A stretch of 64,000 nt of DNA from Actinacidiphila yanglinensis (GTDB taxonomy: Bacteria > Actinomycetota > Actinomycetes > Streptomycetales > Streptomycetaceae). The notes below the pieces were generated by a model. That model saw only the letters and a list, made by a program, of their open reading frames with translations, searched no databases and was not told the DNA's origin. The stretch covers positions 62,001 through 126,000 of the forward strand of contig NZ_FNVU01000004.1 in NCBI RefSeq assembly GCF_900107965.1, read 5' to 3'. Every line of letters begins with the position of its first letter. Positions within the stretch are counted from its first letter, which is position 1. Shown here in pieces: positions 50,279 through 58,607 of this stretch. The position numbers and the translations under genes are program-made.

Positions 50279-51703
50279 ATGCTGCGAATGGACGCGGTGG
50301 GGGACGGCGCGGGGCAGCCTGGACAGGAGCCGGAGCAAGTGCCTTTGCGGGCCTCGGAGTCGGAGGCCGGGGCGGAGCGGGCGGGGCCGGAGCAGCCGGG
50401 GGCGGGTACCGGGCTGCGGCGGAACCGCGACTGGCGGGCGCTGTGGTTCGGGCAGGCCGTGTCGGTGCTCGGGGACAACATCTTCGACATCACGGTGGTG
50501 CTGTGGGTCGGCACCGTCATCGCCAGGGGCGCGAGTTGGGCTCCGGTGGCGGTCGGCGCCGTCCTGATCGCGGCCATGCTGCCGGTCCTCCTGCTGGGGC
50601 CGATCGCGGGCGTGTTCGCCGACCGCTGGAACCACCGGCGCACCATGCTCAGCACCGACCTGATCCGTACCGTCCTCACGCTGACCCTGCTCACCGTTCC
50701 GCTCTCCGGTGACGCCCTGCCACGTGCGGTCCAACTCGCCTTCGTCTACACGGTGGTGGCCCTCAACGCGGCGGCAGCGCAGTTCTTCTCCCCGGCCAGG
50801 TTCGCGCTCATCGCCCGGACCGTGCCGCCCGCCGACCGGGCGCAGGCGTCGAGCCTCACCCAGGCGAGCAGCAGCCTCGCGGCGGTCATCGGTCCGCCGC
50901 TGGCCGCGCCGTTGCTCTACACGGTGGGCGTGCGGTGGGCGCTGGTCGCCAACGCGGGGTCGTTCGCGGTGTCGTTCCTCGCGGTGCGCAGGGTCCAGGG
51001 GGCGGGGGACCTCGATCCGGAGGTGGCCGACCGCCGTACCGCCGCCCTCTTCCAGGGCGTCATGACCGACTTCCGGGAGGGGGTGCGGGCCTTCGCGGGC
51101 AGCCGGGTACTGGTCGCGGTCTGCTCGGCCACCGCCGTGGCCATGGTCGGCGTCGGCGCGCTGAACGTGCTCGACGTCTTCTTCGTCTCCGACAACCTGC
51201 ACGCCCAGGCGAAGTGGCTCGGCTTCCTCGGTGCCGCTTTCGGCCTCGGCTCGGTGCTCGGCGCGCTCCTCAACGGCCCCGTCGCGCGCCGGATCGGCGT
51301 CCGCAACGTCTTCTGGCTCGGACTCGTCGTCGCCGGCGTCCTCATGCTCGCCTACTCCCGCGTGTCCTCCCTCGCGTGGGCGGTGCCGCTCCTCTTCCTC
51401 GCCGGCCTGCCGATCAGCGCGATCAACGCCGTGCTGGGGCCGCTCATCATGGACTCGACCCCGCGGGAACTCCTCGGCCGGGTGATCGCTCTCATCAACC
51501 CGGCCATCCAGCTCGCCTCCGTCCTGTCGATGGCGCTCGCCACGGTCCTCACCAGCACGGTTCTCCTGCATTTTCACGCGAGCGTGCTCGGGGTCCACCT
51601 GGGGCCCATCGACACGGTCTTCGGCGTGGCCGCCCTCCTGATGGTTGCCGCGGGCCTCCTCGCCCTCCGCACCCTCCGCCCCGCGCCTCCCGCCCAGGGA
51701 TGA
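50279..51703 (+). CDS. MFS transporter (drug-exporter type)
   Basis: A 474-residue major facilitator protein; ATG 50279 or 50288. A 45-residue hydrophilic N-terminus is followed by WRALWFGQAVSVLGDNIFD and 12 predicted helices. The loop 2-3 motif reads GVFADRWNHRRTML, and the second half has NGPVARRIGVRNVFWLG and MDSTPRELLGRVIALIN, typical of the DHA3-like macrolide exporter group. No regulator is next to it; substrate unknown. tRNA-Lys follows 91 bases after the stop. Confidence 0.86.
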   Translation: MLRMDAVGDGAGQPGQEPEQVPLRASESEAGAERAGPEQPGAGTGLRRNRDWRALWFGQAVSVLGDNIFDITVVLWVGTVIARGASWAPVAVGAVLIAAMLPVLLLGPIAGVFADRWNHRRTMLSTDLIRTVLTLTLLTVPLSGDALPRAVQLAFVYTVVALNAAAAQFFSPARFALIARTVPPADRAQASSLTQASSSLAAVIGPPLAAPLLYTVGVRWALVANAGSFAVSFLAVRRVQGAGDLDPEVADRRTAALFQGVMTDFREGVRAFAGSRVLVAVCSATAVAMVGVGALNVLDVFFVSDNLHAQAKWLGFLGAAFGLGSVLGALLNGPVARRIGVRNVFWLGLVVAGVLMLAYSRVSSLAWAVPLLFLAGLPISAINAVLGPLIMDSTPRELLGRVIALINPAIQLASVLSMALATVLTSTVLLHFHASVLGVHLGPIDTVFGVAALLMVAAGLLALRTLRPAPPAQG

Positions 51704-51794
51704 CCCGCCCAGTCCCACCCGGGGGCAACCCGGTCCCGCCGCCTGGGGGTAACCCGGCAGACCCCGCCCGACCGCACCGTTATGCTGTCGGTGC

Positions 51795-51867
51795 GGGCCG
51801 TTAGCTCAATTGGCAGAGCAGTGGACTTTTAATCCATTGGTTGTGGGTTCGAGTCCCACACGGCCTA
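51795..51867 (+). tRNA. tRNA-Lys (anticodon TTT)
   Basis: A 73-base cloverleaf: acceptor GGGCCGT with ACGGCCT (one G-T pair), discriminator A; D arm GCTC/GAGC; anticodon arm GTGGA-CTTTTAA-TCCAT, anticodon TTT; T arm GTGGGTTCGAGTCCCAC. CCA is not encoded. The 1.5 kb downstream looks like remains of an integrated element. Confidence 0.95.
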
Positions 51868-52009
51868 CCGCTGAAGCCCTGGTCAGACAACAAGTCGACC
51901 GGGGTTCTTCGCGTTTTCGGGGGCGTAGGGATCGCTTGCTGGCCCATAGCCGGCCCGAGAGGTAGACGATCATGTGCGCGAATTCCTGTCGGATCGCCCG
52001 CGAGCCCAC

Positions 52010-52690
52010 CTAGCAGTTGAGGGGGTTCGTCCCTCGATGACGTGAGGAGCACCACATGTTCTGCGCGAGCTGCAAGCACCCCGGCGTGCATGCCGAAGTG
52101 GCGGGCCGCGAGGGGATGCCGGAGCGCTGCACCCAGTGCCCGCAGTAGAAGTAGTGGCCCGTGGTTTGGTACCGCGTGACGTGGTCTCTGTCGCGGGTGC
52201 GGTTGTAGACCTCGGGTAGCCCGGCGAGGTCGAGTTCGTCCTCGCTGCTGGTAACGGTGGCGACGTAGGCCCCGTTACGGAGCGCGGAGAAGTCCTCGCT
52301 GCGCAGGGAGACGGAGCCGGTCGCGCACAGCACCAAGCCCGCGTTGTGGAGGGCGGCGTCGCGATCGCGGGCGACGGTGAATCCCTGGCTGAGCGCTTGG
52401 GTGCGGCGGATCGGGTCGATGTCGTACACGGTGACCTGCACCCCCTTGGCGTGCAGCAGGCGGGCGATGGAGGAGCCGAGCTTCCCGAACCCGATGACGA
52501 GCGCGGGCCGGCCGTGCATGATGTCGCCGCGGCCGCGCATGAGGGCCTCGGTGGAGAACACGACGGACTGGCCGACGAGGAAGTCCTCGGGGTCCTTGAG
52601 CGGGGACCGGGCGACGGACACTACGGGGCAGGGAGGTTTCTCGGCCTCGGCGTACCGCTTGTGGCCGTTGGCGGAGTCGGTCGTACGGGC
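52010..52690 (-). pseudogene. Truncated S-adenosylhomocysteine-hydrolase-like NAD-binding fragment
   Basis: The minus frame carries the NAD-binding domain of a SAHH-type protein: GHKRYAEAEKPPCPVVSVAR, LVGQSVVFSTEALMR, ALVIGFGKLGSSIARLLHAK (Rossmann G-x-G-x-x-G), VTVYDIDPIRRTQA and LCATGSVSLRSEDF. The N-terminal half that should precede it is absent: a TAG closes the frame near 52757 and no ATG is available; GTG 52621 would yield only a 203-residue fragment. The C-terminus loses family-like sequence after GHYFY (about 52150), where it becomes antisense to the zinc-knuckle gene. Truncation at both ends beside a tRNA suggests decay of an integrated segment. An active NAD-binding stand-alone protein is less likely. 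Confidence 0.62.
52056..52148 (+). CDS. 30-residue zinc-knuckle miniprotein
   Basis: A short gene with ATG 52056 and TAG at 52146-52148. GAGGAG lies seven bases before the ATG, and a possible TAGCAG -10 box lies at 52010-52015. The 30-residue product has two C-x-x-C pairs: MFCASCKHPG near the start and ERCTQCPQ at the end, the arrangement of a tiny zinc ribbon. Such proteins commonly bind DNA, RNA or a partner. It lies antisense to the end of the truncated hydrolase-like frame, so the two cannot both be functional; the ribosome site and paired cysteines favour this strand. No homologue is known to me. Confidence 0.55.
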   Translation: MFCASCKHPGVHAEVAGREGMPERCTQCPQ

Positions 52691-52769
52691 GCGGCTCGCC
52701 GCGGCGGCCCGACGAGCACCGACTTCGGGACTCGGCGGTGGATAGGCTCGAGCTGCCTACGCTATCCGG

Positions 52770-53396
52770 GTGAGCTTCAACACCATCGCGAGGAAGGTCC
52801 GCGACGCCGAACTGCCCCACGGTCTCCGGGTGGCGCGGCTCCGGTCGTGCGTGCAGTTGTACCGACCGATCGGCTTTCACGCGACGTTGAGCCTGCTCGA
52901 GGCCAAAGCGGGTCGCTTCAGCCGGGACGAGGGTGCCCTGCTCCGAGCGCTTGGCGTGCTGGAGGCGAGTCGGGCGGCATGGCACGCGGAGCTGCGGGCG
53001 TTCGACGAGGCGCGAAGCGCCGCCAAGGGGCAGGGGGAACGCCGGCCGCGGCAGGCGGAGCGGAATCCCTACCGGGAGTTGTGGTGGTCGGGAGCTCCGC
53101 GGGAGGGGGCGTTGCACGCTCTGACGTTCCTGGTCCGGCGGCGGTGGGTCCCCATGACCGCCGGTGACCCGGTTGCCGGGGACCTGGAACGCTGCGTGGC
53201 CGCCTGTCTCGCATCCGGTGGGCCCTTGGGGCCCGAGCAGCACCATCTGCTGGCCGACTGCGTCCGCCGGCTCCGGGAGCGGCAAACCCCTGCTGCCTGG
53301 GCGGACGACACGGCAGCCTTCTTCCGGACCCAGGATCTGCTCCGGGTCGCCCGCCATGTCGAGATCGCGGCCGCTGAATGCGTGAGCGGTGCGTGA
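52770..53396 (+). CDS. Orphan protein of unknown function
   Basis: A 208-residue soluble protein from GTG 52770. TACGCT (52758-52763) lies six bases upstream with no ribosome site, indicating a leaderless transcript. The sequence is helical and basic (VARLRSCVQLYRPIGFHATL, LLRALGVLEASRAAWHAELR, HALTFLVRRRWVPM), with a short charged insertion near residues 85-100. I recognise no domain. It is divergent from the truncated hydrolase-like gene and is part of the tRNA-Lys island; GC content is slightly lower and codon use a little less biased than in the flanking genes, which fits acquired DNA. Confidence 0.62.
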   Translation: MSFNTIARKVRDAELPHGLRVARLRSCVQLYRPIGFHATLSLLEAKAGRFSRDEGALLRALGVLEASRAAWHAELRAFDEARSAAKGQGERRPRQAERNPYRELWWSGAPREGALHALTFLVRRRWVPMTAGDPVAGDLERCVAACLASGGPLGPEQHHLLADCVRRLRERQTPAAWADDTAAFFRTQDLLRVARHVEIAAAECVSGA

Positions 53397-53475
53397 GAGA
53401 CGCGTGAGGGGAACGCGACGGTCCTCGAAGTGGGCTGATGCGCACCGGGACCGTGGCGGGAGAGGGGGCCGCGCC

Positions 53476-53949
53476 CTACGACGACGGGGCGGACCGCCAG
53501 TCGGGGATGTCGTCGAAGTGCACGTCGTAACGGTCCTGCTCGGGCATCAGCGAGGCGAATTCCGCCTCACCGCGGCTGATCTCGGCCAGCCGCTCGAAGT
53601 AGCCGAAGCGCTCGATACCGGGGCTGAGGACGACGTACACGTCTGCCTCCTGGCCCTCCGCGGCCCCGAAGACGTGCGGCAGGCCCGGTGGAATGATGAC
53701 GAGCCCGCCCTTGCCCACCGTGGTCAGCGTGTCACCGAGGCGGAAGAGCATCGTCCCGCCCAGCACGTAGAAAACCTCGTGGGAGAGCTTGTGGTGGTGC
53801 GGGGGCGCCCCGTCGGCACCGGTGGTCAGGGTGAGTCGGCTGGCGCTGACCGCACCCCCGTCGGCGAGGAGCTCGAACGCGCCGTCCGACAACGTCGCAC
53901 CGGCCGCCTCACCGGGTTGCACGACCAGCGCGGGAGTGGGGGCTTCCAT
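53476..53949 (-). CDS. Cupin-domain protein
   Basis: A 157-residue single cupin. ATG 53949 follows AAGGAG. Motif 1 is PPHHHKLSHEVFYVLGGTM (three clustered His plus Glu as metal ligands) and motif 2 is VIIPPGLPHVFGAAEG. This is the bicupin-type quercetinase/germin-like fold, but activity is unpredictable. It diverges from the TerD-vWA gene; the 251-base gap contains a perfect palindrome close to the latter. Confidence 0.83.
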   Translation of the reverse strand: MEAPTPALVVQPGEAAGATLSDGAFELLADGGAVSASRLTLTTGADGAPPHHHKLSHEVFYVLGGTMLFRLGDTLTTVGKGGLVIIPPGLPHVFGAAEGQEADVYVVLSPGIERFGYFERLAEISRGEAEFASLMPEQDRYDVHFDDIPDWRSAPSS

Positions 53950-54145
53950 GGCTACTCCTTCGATCGAACCCATCGTCTTCGGAGCCCGAGGGGGGCCGAT
54001 GTTCCCGAGTACATCGATCCGCGAGAGGGCGGGACACACATCAACGCGCCCTGCGGATCGGCAGCCACCATCATTTTAGTCGCTGTTGCCCGACGCTTCG
54101 AATCCAGCGTTCTGTCGTGCTCTTTCACGGTGGTGATCACGTTGC

Positions 54146-54161
54146 TACCGTTCGTGAACGG
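54146..54161. promoter_or_regulatory. Perfect 7-2-7 palindrome upstream of the TerD-vWA gene
   Basis: ACCGTTC (54146-54152) and GAACGGT (54155-54161) are exact inverted repeats around GT, 40 bases before the TerD-vWA start. Such a tight, perfect palindrome is a strong operator candidate. The 53950-54200 gap shows nothing else beyond the ribosome sites. Confidence 0.55.
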
Positions 54162-54200
54162 TGGGCCGGGAACGGGTGGATGAGGGGATGTCCGAGGCGC

Positions 54201-55427
54201 ATGGAAGCACTGTCGCTGAGCAAGGGTGGGAACGCGGCTCTCGAGTCGCAGTCCGTGGCGTTGCAGGTGGCGACGAGGGGGACGCCCGCGGATGTCTCGG
54301 CGCTCCTTCTCGGCGCGAACGGCAAGGTCCGGAGCGATGACGACCTGGTCTTCTACAACCACCCGGAGCAAAGCGGCGTAAGCCTCAGTGGCGGGACCGT
54401 CACCGCTGACCTCCCGCGTATCCCCGCGGATGTCGGCACCGTGGTGGTCGTCGCCAGCGTGGACCCGTCCCGTCCGGGGACGGTGTTCACCACGGCACCC
54501 GTCCTCACCGCCACCCAGGCGGACGGCACCGGACTGGCCTTCACCCCACCGGACTTCGCGGCGGGGGAGACGGTCGTCGTACTCGTCGAGATCTACCGCC
54601 GCTCGGGAGGCTGGAAGGTGCGGGCCGTAGGGCAGGGCTACGCCTCAGGGCTGGCCGGTCTCGCCACCGATTACGGCGTCCACGTGGATCCGGAGCCGTC
54701 GACGTCACTGCCGCGGCCCCGCGGCCCGGGAACATCGACCACCGTTTCGGACGTGGATCAAGCGAGCCTGTCGAAGGTCGCGGCACAGGCTCCGGCTCTG
54801 CTCGCGACCACGCGCCAGGCAACGCAGGCGCTGGCGCGCTCCGGAGCAGCCGGCAGGCATGCGGCGGTGTACCTCATCCTCGACCACGACTGGGCCACGA
54901 AGGAGCTGTACGAGTCGTTCGCGGTACAGGCGTTCGCCGAGCGGGTCCTCGCCCTGTCGGTGAACCTCGACGACGACGGGACCGTGCCGGTGATCTTCTC
55001 CAGCGGGAAGGAGCCGTTCCTGGAGGAGATCCGACTCGACAACTATCCTGGCCGGATCGGGCGGTTGCACACGCAGGTCGGCTGGGGCTGGGGTGACGTC
55101 GGCACGGCCATGCGCACCGCCGTCGACCACTATCAGGAGTCCGGCGCCGAGGATCCCGCGTTCGTCATCGTGCACGTCGGGGACGAACCCTGGGACAAGT
55201 CGGAGTTCCGTTCCGTGCTGCAGAACACCTCCGACTCGGGTGTGTTCTGGCTGTTCGTGGGCTTCGGGCACGGAAAGCTCGCCTTCTTCAAGAACCTCAA
55301 CGCTTCCACGTCCGCCCGGTTCGCGAACGTGGCCTTCTTCGAGGCCAGCAAGAACCCCGAGGCCGTACCGGATGAGACGTTCTACGCCGGCCTGTTGGAA
55401 GGGTTCGGAACCTGGATGAGCCGGTAG
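54201..55427 (+). CDS. TerD-vWA fusion protein (tellurite/stress-resistance family)
   Basis: A 408-residue cytosolic protein. ATG 54201 is preceded by GAGG. Residues about 1-190 are a TerD domain: LSLSKGGNAAL, VSALLLGANGKVRSDDDLVF, FYNHPEQSGV, and LVEIYRRSGGWKVRAVGQGY, which carry the Ca-binding acidic residues. Residues about 235-405 are a TerF-type vWA domain, where the MIDAS start is LILDHDWAT rather than D-x-S-x-S, so metal binding may be altered; VIVHVGDEPWDKSEF and FVGFGHGKLAFFKNL follow. Ter proteins respond to tellurite, phage and other stress. No other ter gene is adjacent. Confidence 0.88.
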   Translation: MEALSLSKGGNAALESQSVALQVATRGTPADVSALLLGANGKVRSDDDLVFYNHPEQSGVSLSGGTVTADLPRIPADVGTVVVVASVDPSRPGTVFTTAPVLTATQADGTGLAFTPPDFAAGETVVVLVEIYRRSGGWKVRAVGQGYASGLAGLATDYGVHVDPEPSTSLPRPRGPGTSTTVSDVDQASLSKVAAQAPALLATTRQATQALARSGAAGRHAAVYLILDHDWATKELYESFAVQAFAERVLALSVNLDDDGTVPVIFSSGKEPFLEEIRLDNYPGRIGRLHTQVGWGWGDVGTAMRTAVDHYQESGAEDPAFVIVHVGDEPWDKSEFRSVLQNTSDSGVFWLFVGFGHGKLAFFKNLNASTSARFANVAFFEASKNPEAVPDETFYAGLLEGFGTWMSR

Positions 55428-55594
55428 CGATCATCCGTTCGCTGCCTGCGTGCCTGCTCGCCGTCACGTGGTCAGGGCTGATCCGGGAGGAGTTCCCGAG
55501 TGCCTCCGCCGCCGCTTGTTTCGACATGGCTCTATGTCGATATCCGTCTCACCATCCTGTCCAACCCCCGGGAACCGTCCGCCCTGTCCCACCG

Positions 55595-55618
55595 GCCCGG
55601 CCGGCCGCGCGGCCGGGC
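55595..55618. terminator. Bidirectional terminator after TerD-vWA and MurG-like genes
   Basis: GCCCGGCC (55595-55602) and GGCCGGGC (55611-55618) form a perfect 8-bp stem three bases beyond the end of the convergent MurG-like gene. The rest of 55428-55594 shows no feature. Confidence 0.6.
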
Positions 55619-55621
55619 GGG

Positions 55622-56806
55622 TCAGCCGGACGCCGCGGAAAGGATCACGTCCACCAGCCGGTCCGCCGCGTCCGGGCGGCCGTGCGACCTCGCCCGCTCC
55701 GCCATCGCCGCCCGCCGCGCGGGATCGGTCAGGAGCGGGCCCGCCGCCTCGCGCAACGTGTCGGCGGTCACCTCGCCGAGCAGCGCGACGGCCGCCCCGC
55801 TGTCCGCCAAGTGCCGTGCGTTGTGCGCCTGTTCGTTCCCGGCCGACGAAGCCAGCGGGATGAAGACCGCGGGCTTGCCGAGGGCGGTCAGCTCGGCGAG
55901 CGTGCCGGCGCCGCTCCGGGAGACCACCAGGTCCGCCAGCGCCAGGACATCCGGCAACTCCGGTCCGACGAAGCCCGTCAGGTGGTACCGCTCCGCCAAC
56001 TCCGGGCGGAGCAGGGCCGCATGGCGCCGCAGGTCGTCGACGTGGGCCGGCCCGCACTGGTGGATGACGTTCGCCCGTTCCAGCAGCCACGGCAGGGCTG
56101 CCCCGACCACCTCGTTGATCTGCTGCGAGCCCTGGGCGCCACCGGTGACGTACAGGGTCGGGAGCCGCGGATCGAAGCCGTACGACCCCAGCGCGGCGAT
56201 CGCCTTGTCCGCGTGGCCGGTCAGCACCTCCGGGCGGATCGGGTTGCCCGTCACCACCGCGACGTCCCGTACGGACTCCGGCAGCAGTGGCAGCGAGGAC
56301 TCCGACGAGACCGCGATCCGCGTCGCCGACCCCGCGAGCCGGCGGTTGGCCAGCCCCAGGCGCACGGTCTGCTCGTGCAGCACCAGCGGGCGGTGGCACA
56401 TGCGGGTGGCCAGGCCGGCGGGGACGGCGACGTACCCGCCGGTGGCGAGCACGACGTCCGGCCGGAAGCGGGCGATGATCCTCCTGGCCTGCGCGACGCC
56501 GAGCGGCACGCGTGCCATGTCGCGGACGTTCGCCGGCGACACCATCTTCAGCGGGTTGGCGGAGCGGCGGATCTTGCCCGTGGCGACGGTGCTGAAGGCG
56601 ATGCCCTCGGCCGGGGCGACCCGCGCCTCCAGGCCGTTGTCGGTACCGATCCACAGGACGTCGAGTGCGCCGCCGCCGGCGGCGAGCCGGGCCTGCAGCG
56701 TGCGGATGGCGGTCAGGGCCGGGTAGGTGTGGCCGCCGGTCCCACCTCCGGTGACGATGAGCCGGAAGGTGCGGGGGAGAGGAGAGGCATGGTTCACCTC
56801 GCGCAC
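55622..56806 (-). CDS. MurG-like N-acetylglucosaminyltransferase, orphan paralogue
   Basis: About 394 residues from GTG 56806 (GTG 56797 possible). GT28 fold with MurG hallmarks: VTGGGTGGHTYPALTAI (membrane/lipid-phosphate loop), LATGGYVAVPAGL, LHEQTVRLGLANRRL, VTGGAQGSQQINE and SRSGAGTLAELTALGKPAVF followed by NEQAHNARHL. MurG adds GlcNAc to lipid I. Two signature residues differ from the housekeeping enzyme (HEQTV for HEQNA; GNEQ for N-H-Q), and the gene is far from any cell-wall (dcw) cluster, so this is a second copy. It may decorate another undecaprenyl or secondary-metabolite substrate. It is co-oriented with a small cupin gene upstream. Confidence 0.85.
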   Translation of the reverse strand: MREVNHASPLPRTFRLIVTGGGTGGHTYPALTAIRTLQARLAAGGGALDVLWIGTDNGLEARVAPAEGIAFSTVATGKIRRSANPLKMVSPANVRDMARVPLGVAQARRIIARFRPDVVLATGGYVAVPAGLATRMCHRPLVLHEQTVRLGLANRRLAGSATRIAVSSESSLPLLPESVRDVAVVTGNPIRPEVLTGHADKAIAALGSYGFDPRLPTLYVTGGAQGSQQINEVVGAALPWLLERANVIHQCGPAHVDDLRRHAALLRPELAERYHLTGFVGPELPDVLALADLVVSRSGAGTLAELTALGKPAVFIPLASSAGNEQAHNARHLADSGAAVALLGEVTADTLREAAGPLLTDPARRAAMAERARSHGRPDAADRLVDVILSAASG

Positions 56807-56834
56807 CCTAGCGGCTCCCCGGGGCGGGAGGGTG

Positions 56835-57197
56835 TCACCGCTTCGCGTAGTCGGCGAAGCCCTGCCAGTCGATGAAGACGCACGGCTCGTCGCCCACCGT
56901 CCAGGCATCGTGGCCGGGCGGGATCACGGCGAAGTCGCCCGGGCCGAACTCCGCCTCCTCGCCGTCGTCCATGGCGATCCTCATGCGGCCCGCCACGAAG
57001 TAGCCCATGTGGGCGGCCTGGCAACTGTCGGTCCCCGCGATCGGTTTGACGTGCCGGGACCACTTCCACCCGGGTTCGAACACCGCCCGGCCGACCGGAC
57101 CGGTGTCGAAGCCGACGAGGTCGAGCCTGCCCTTGCCCTCCTCGAACAGGCGGACGTCCTCCGGGTCGTCGAAGTTCTTGCGGACCAGGCCGGCCAT
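56835..57197 (-). CDS. Small cupin protein
   Basis: A 120-residue single cupin. Motif 1 reads WKWSRHVKPIAGTDSCQAAH with MGYFVAGRM, motif 2 PGDFAVIPPGHDAWTVGDEP. Some metal ligands are shifted from the usual H-x-H, so catalysis is doubtful. An H-rich metal site is partly preserved by H residues near 49 and 63. It ends 28 bases before the MurG-like start and may share its transcript. Confidence 0.82.
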   Translation of the reverse strand: MAGLVRKNFDDPEDVRLFEEGKGRLDLVGFDTGPVGRAVFEPGWKWSRHVKPIAGTDSCQAAHMGYFVAGRMRIAMDDGEEAEFGPGDFAVIPPGHDAWTVGDEPCVFIDWQGFADYAKR

Positions 57198-57305
57198 GGC
57201 GCACTCTCCCGGGTCGATCGGCTGGGGATGCCGTCATCGTCGCCCCGCACCGCGGCGCGCGCATCTCGGACCGGGCCGCCTCCCGAGCGGGGAAGCGGGA
57301 GGACC

Positions 57306-58424
57306 TCAGCCGAGCAACGCCACCCGGTACAGCCGCCCGAGCGCCGCGTCGATCGGGTGGGGCTGCGGCCTGCCGGAGGAGTCGAGCCGGTTCCACCGCT
57401 GCAGGTTGACCGCGACCGCCAGCTGCCGCCGGCCGTCGGCACGGGTCATGGCCAGCGCCCCGCCACCCCAGACCGTGCCGCCGTGGCCCCAGAACGCGTC
57501 CTGGCCGGCACCCTCCATCGGGTGCAGCCCGAGACCGTACTCGATCGTCCGTCCCTCCTGGGAGACGACGCGGACCGTACGCCGCATCTGCGCCAGCGAG
57601 GACGGGGCGACGATCTCGCCGGCCAGCAGCAGGCGGTAGAAGCGGTTGAGGTCCGAGACGGTCGATGTCAGCGAGGCCGACGGCCCGACCCACGACATGT
57701 CCTGGACGCTGTGGTCGCGCGGCGGGTCGATCATGCCGAACCACGCCTCGTACAGCCGCGCGTGCGGTTCCTCGATCGACGGGCCGGTGGGGAACGCGGT
57801 GTCCCGGAGGCCGGCGCGCTCGATGACGTCGCGGGTGATGCAGTCCTCGGCCGTGCTGCCGGTCACCTCCTCCAGGAGGCGGGCGAGGAGCAGGTAGTTG
57901 GTGTTGGAGTACAGCCCCGGGGTGCTGCCCGGGGCGCCGGTGGCGAGCGCGCCGACCCCCATGCCGATCAGGTCGACGGGGTCGAACCGGGTGAGCCGGT
58001 GCTCCTCCAGGCTCTCCGGCCCGGTGCGCGCGAGGTCGGGGAATGCCTTGAGGGAGGGATAGGCGTACGGCAGGTACTCGGCGAGGCCGCTGGTGTGGTT
58101 CAGCAGCATCCGGACGGTGATCGCCTCCCCGCGCTCCCCGGGGACCAGCTCCGGAAGGTACCGGCCGACGGGCGCGTCGAGGCCGATCCGGCCGTCCTCG
58201 ACCTGCCGCAGGACCGCGGCCGCGGTGAACGTCTTGGTGATGCTGCCGACGCGGTGCCGCAGGTCGGCGGTGACGGGGCGGCCGGTGGCGAGGTCGGCGA
58301 CCCCGGCGGCGCCGCGCCAGATCGCGTCGCCGTCCCGCACCTCGGCGAACAGGCCCGGTATCCCGGCCCGGTGGACGGAGTCGACGGCCGCGTCCAGCGC
58401 GGCGGTGTCGAGTGTGCTCTTCAC
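57306..58424 (-). CDS. Serine hydrolase, beta-lactamase/esterase EstB family
   Basis: A 372-residue class C beta-lactamase-like hydrolase from GTG 58424 (AAAGGA nine bases upstream). Motifs: VGSITKTFTAA (S-x-x-K nucleophile), LLNHTSGLAEY, YSNTNYLLLA (Y-x-N) and WGHGGTVWGG (third motif). No signal peptide, so it is probably a cytosolic esterase or D-amino-acid-type peptidase rather than a secreted beta-lactamase. It diverges from a TetR regulator over a gap containing a perfect palindrome and is probably repressed by it. Confidence 0.87.
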   Translation of the reverse strand: MKSTLDTAALDAAVDSVHRAGIPGLFAEVRDGDAIWRGAAGVADLATGRPVTADLRHRVGSITKTFTAAAVLRQVEDGRIGLDAPVGRYLPELVPGERGEAITVRMLLNHTSGLAEYLPYAYPSLKAFPDLARTGPESLEEHRLTRFDPVDLIGMGVGALATGAPGSTPGLYSNTNYLLLARLLEEVTGSTAEDCITRDVIERAGLRDTAFPTGPSIEEPHARLYEAWFGMIDPPRDHSVQDMSWVGPSASLTSTVSDLNRFYRLLLAGEIVAPSSLAQMRRTVRVVSQEGRTIEYGLGLHPMEGAGQDAFWGHGGTVWGGGALAMTRADGRRQLAVAVNLQRWNRLDSSGRPQPHPIDAALGRLYRVALLG

Positions 58425-58546
58425 GTCAGGCGTCCTTTCGTCGTGTCCGAAGGGTGCCGCGCACGGGCCGCCCGACCCCGGATCACCGGGTACGGGGGAC
58501 GGTCGCTCGTCCCCCGAGTGCCGTGCGCCACCCCATGTCCCCATTA

Positions 58547-58563
58547 TGCACGCGGTGCGTGCA
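58547..58563. promoter_or_regulatory. Palindromic operator of the TetR/serine-hydrolase pair
   Basis: TGCACGC (58547-58553) and GCGTGCA (58557-58563) are perfect inverted repeats around GGT, in the 183-base divergent gap. On the minus strand it lies between a TTGGTG -35 (58565-58570) and a CATAAT -10 (58543-58548), so a bound repressor would block the hydrolase promoter. Confidence 0.6.
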
Positions 58564-58607
58564 ACACCAAGTGCATGGGTTAGGGTGACATCGGAACGAG
58601 GAGGACG

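Noticed and set aside
47750..51718. A 1322-codon minus-strand open frame opposite the helicase and MFS genes
   Set aside because: No recognisable domain; artefact of high GC and of the repetitive helicase tail.
51868..52055. Integrase remnant after tRNA-Lys
   Set aside because: No tyrosine-recombinase motif is readable in this stretch, so the island interpretation rests on other signs.
51801..52091. Minus-strand frames ending in GLEPTTNGLKVHCSAN or CGTRTHNQWIKSPLLCQLS
   Set aside because: These endings are the antisense of tRNA-Lys, a well-known source of false proteins.
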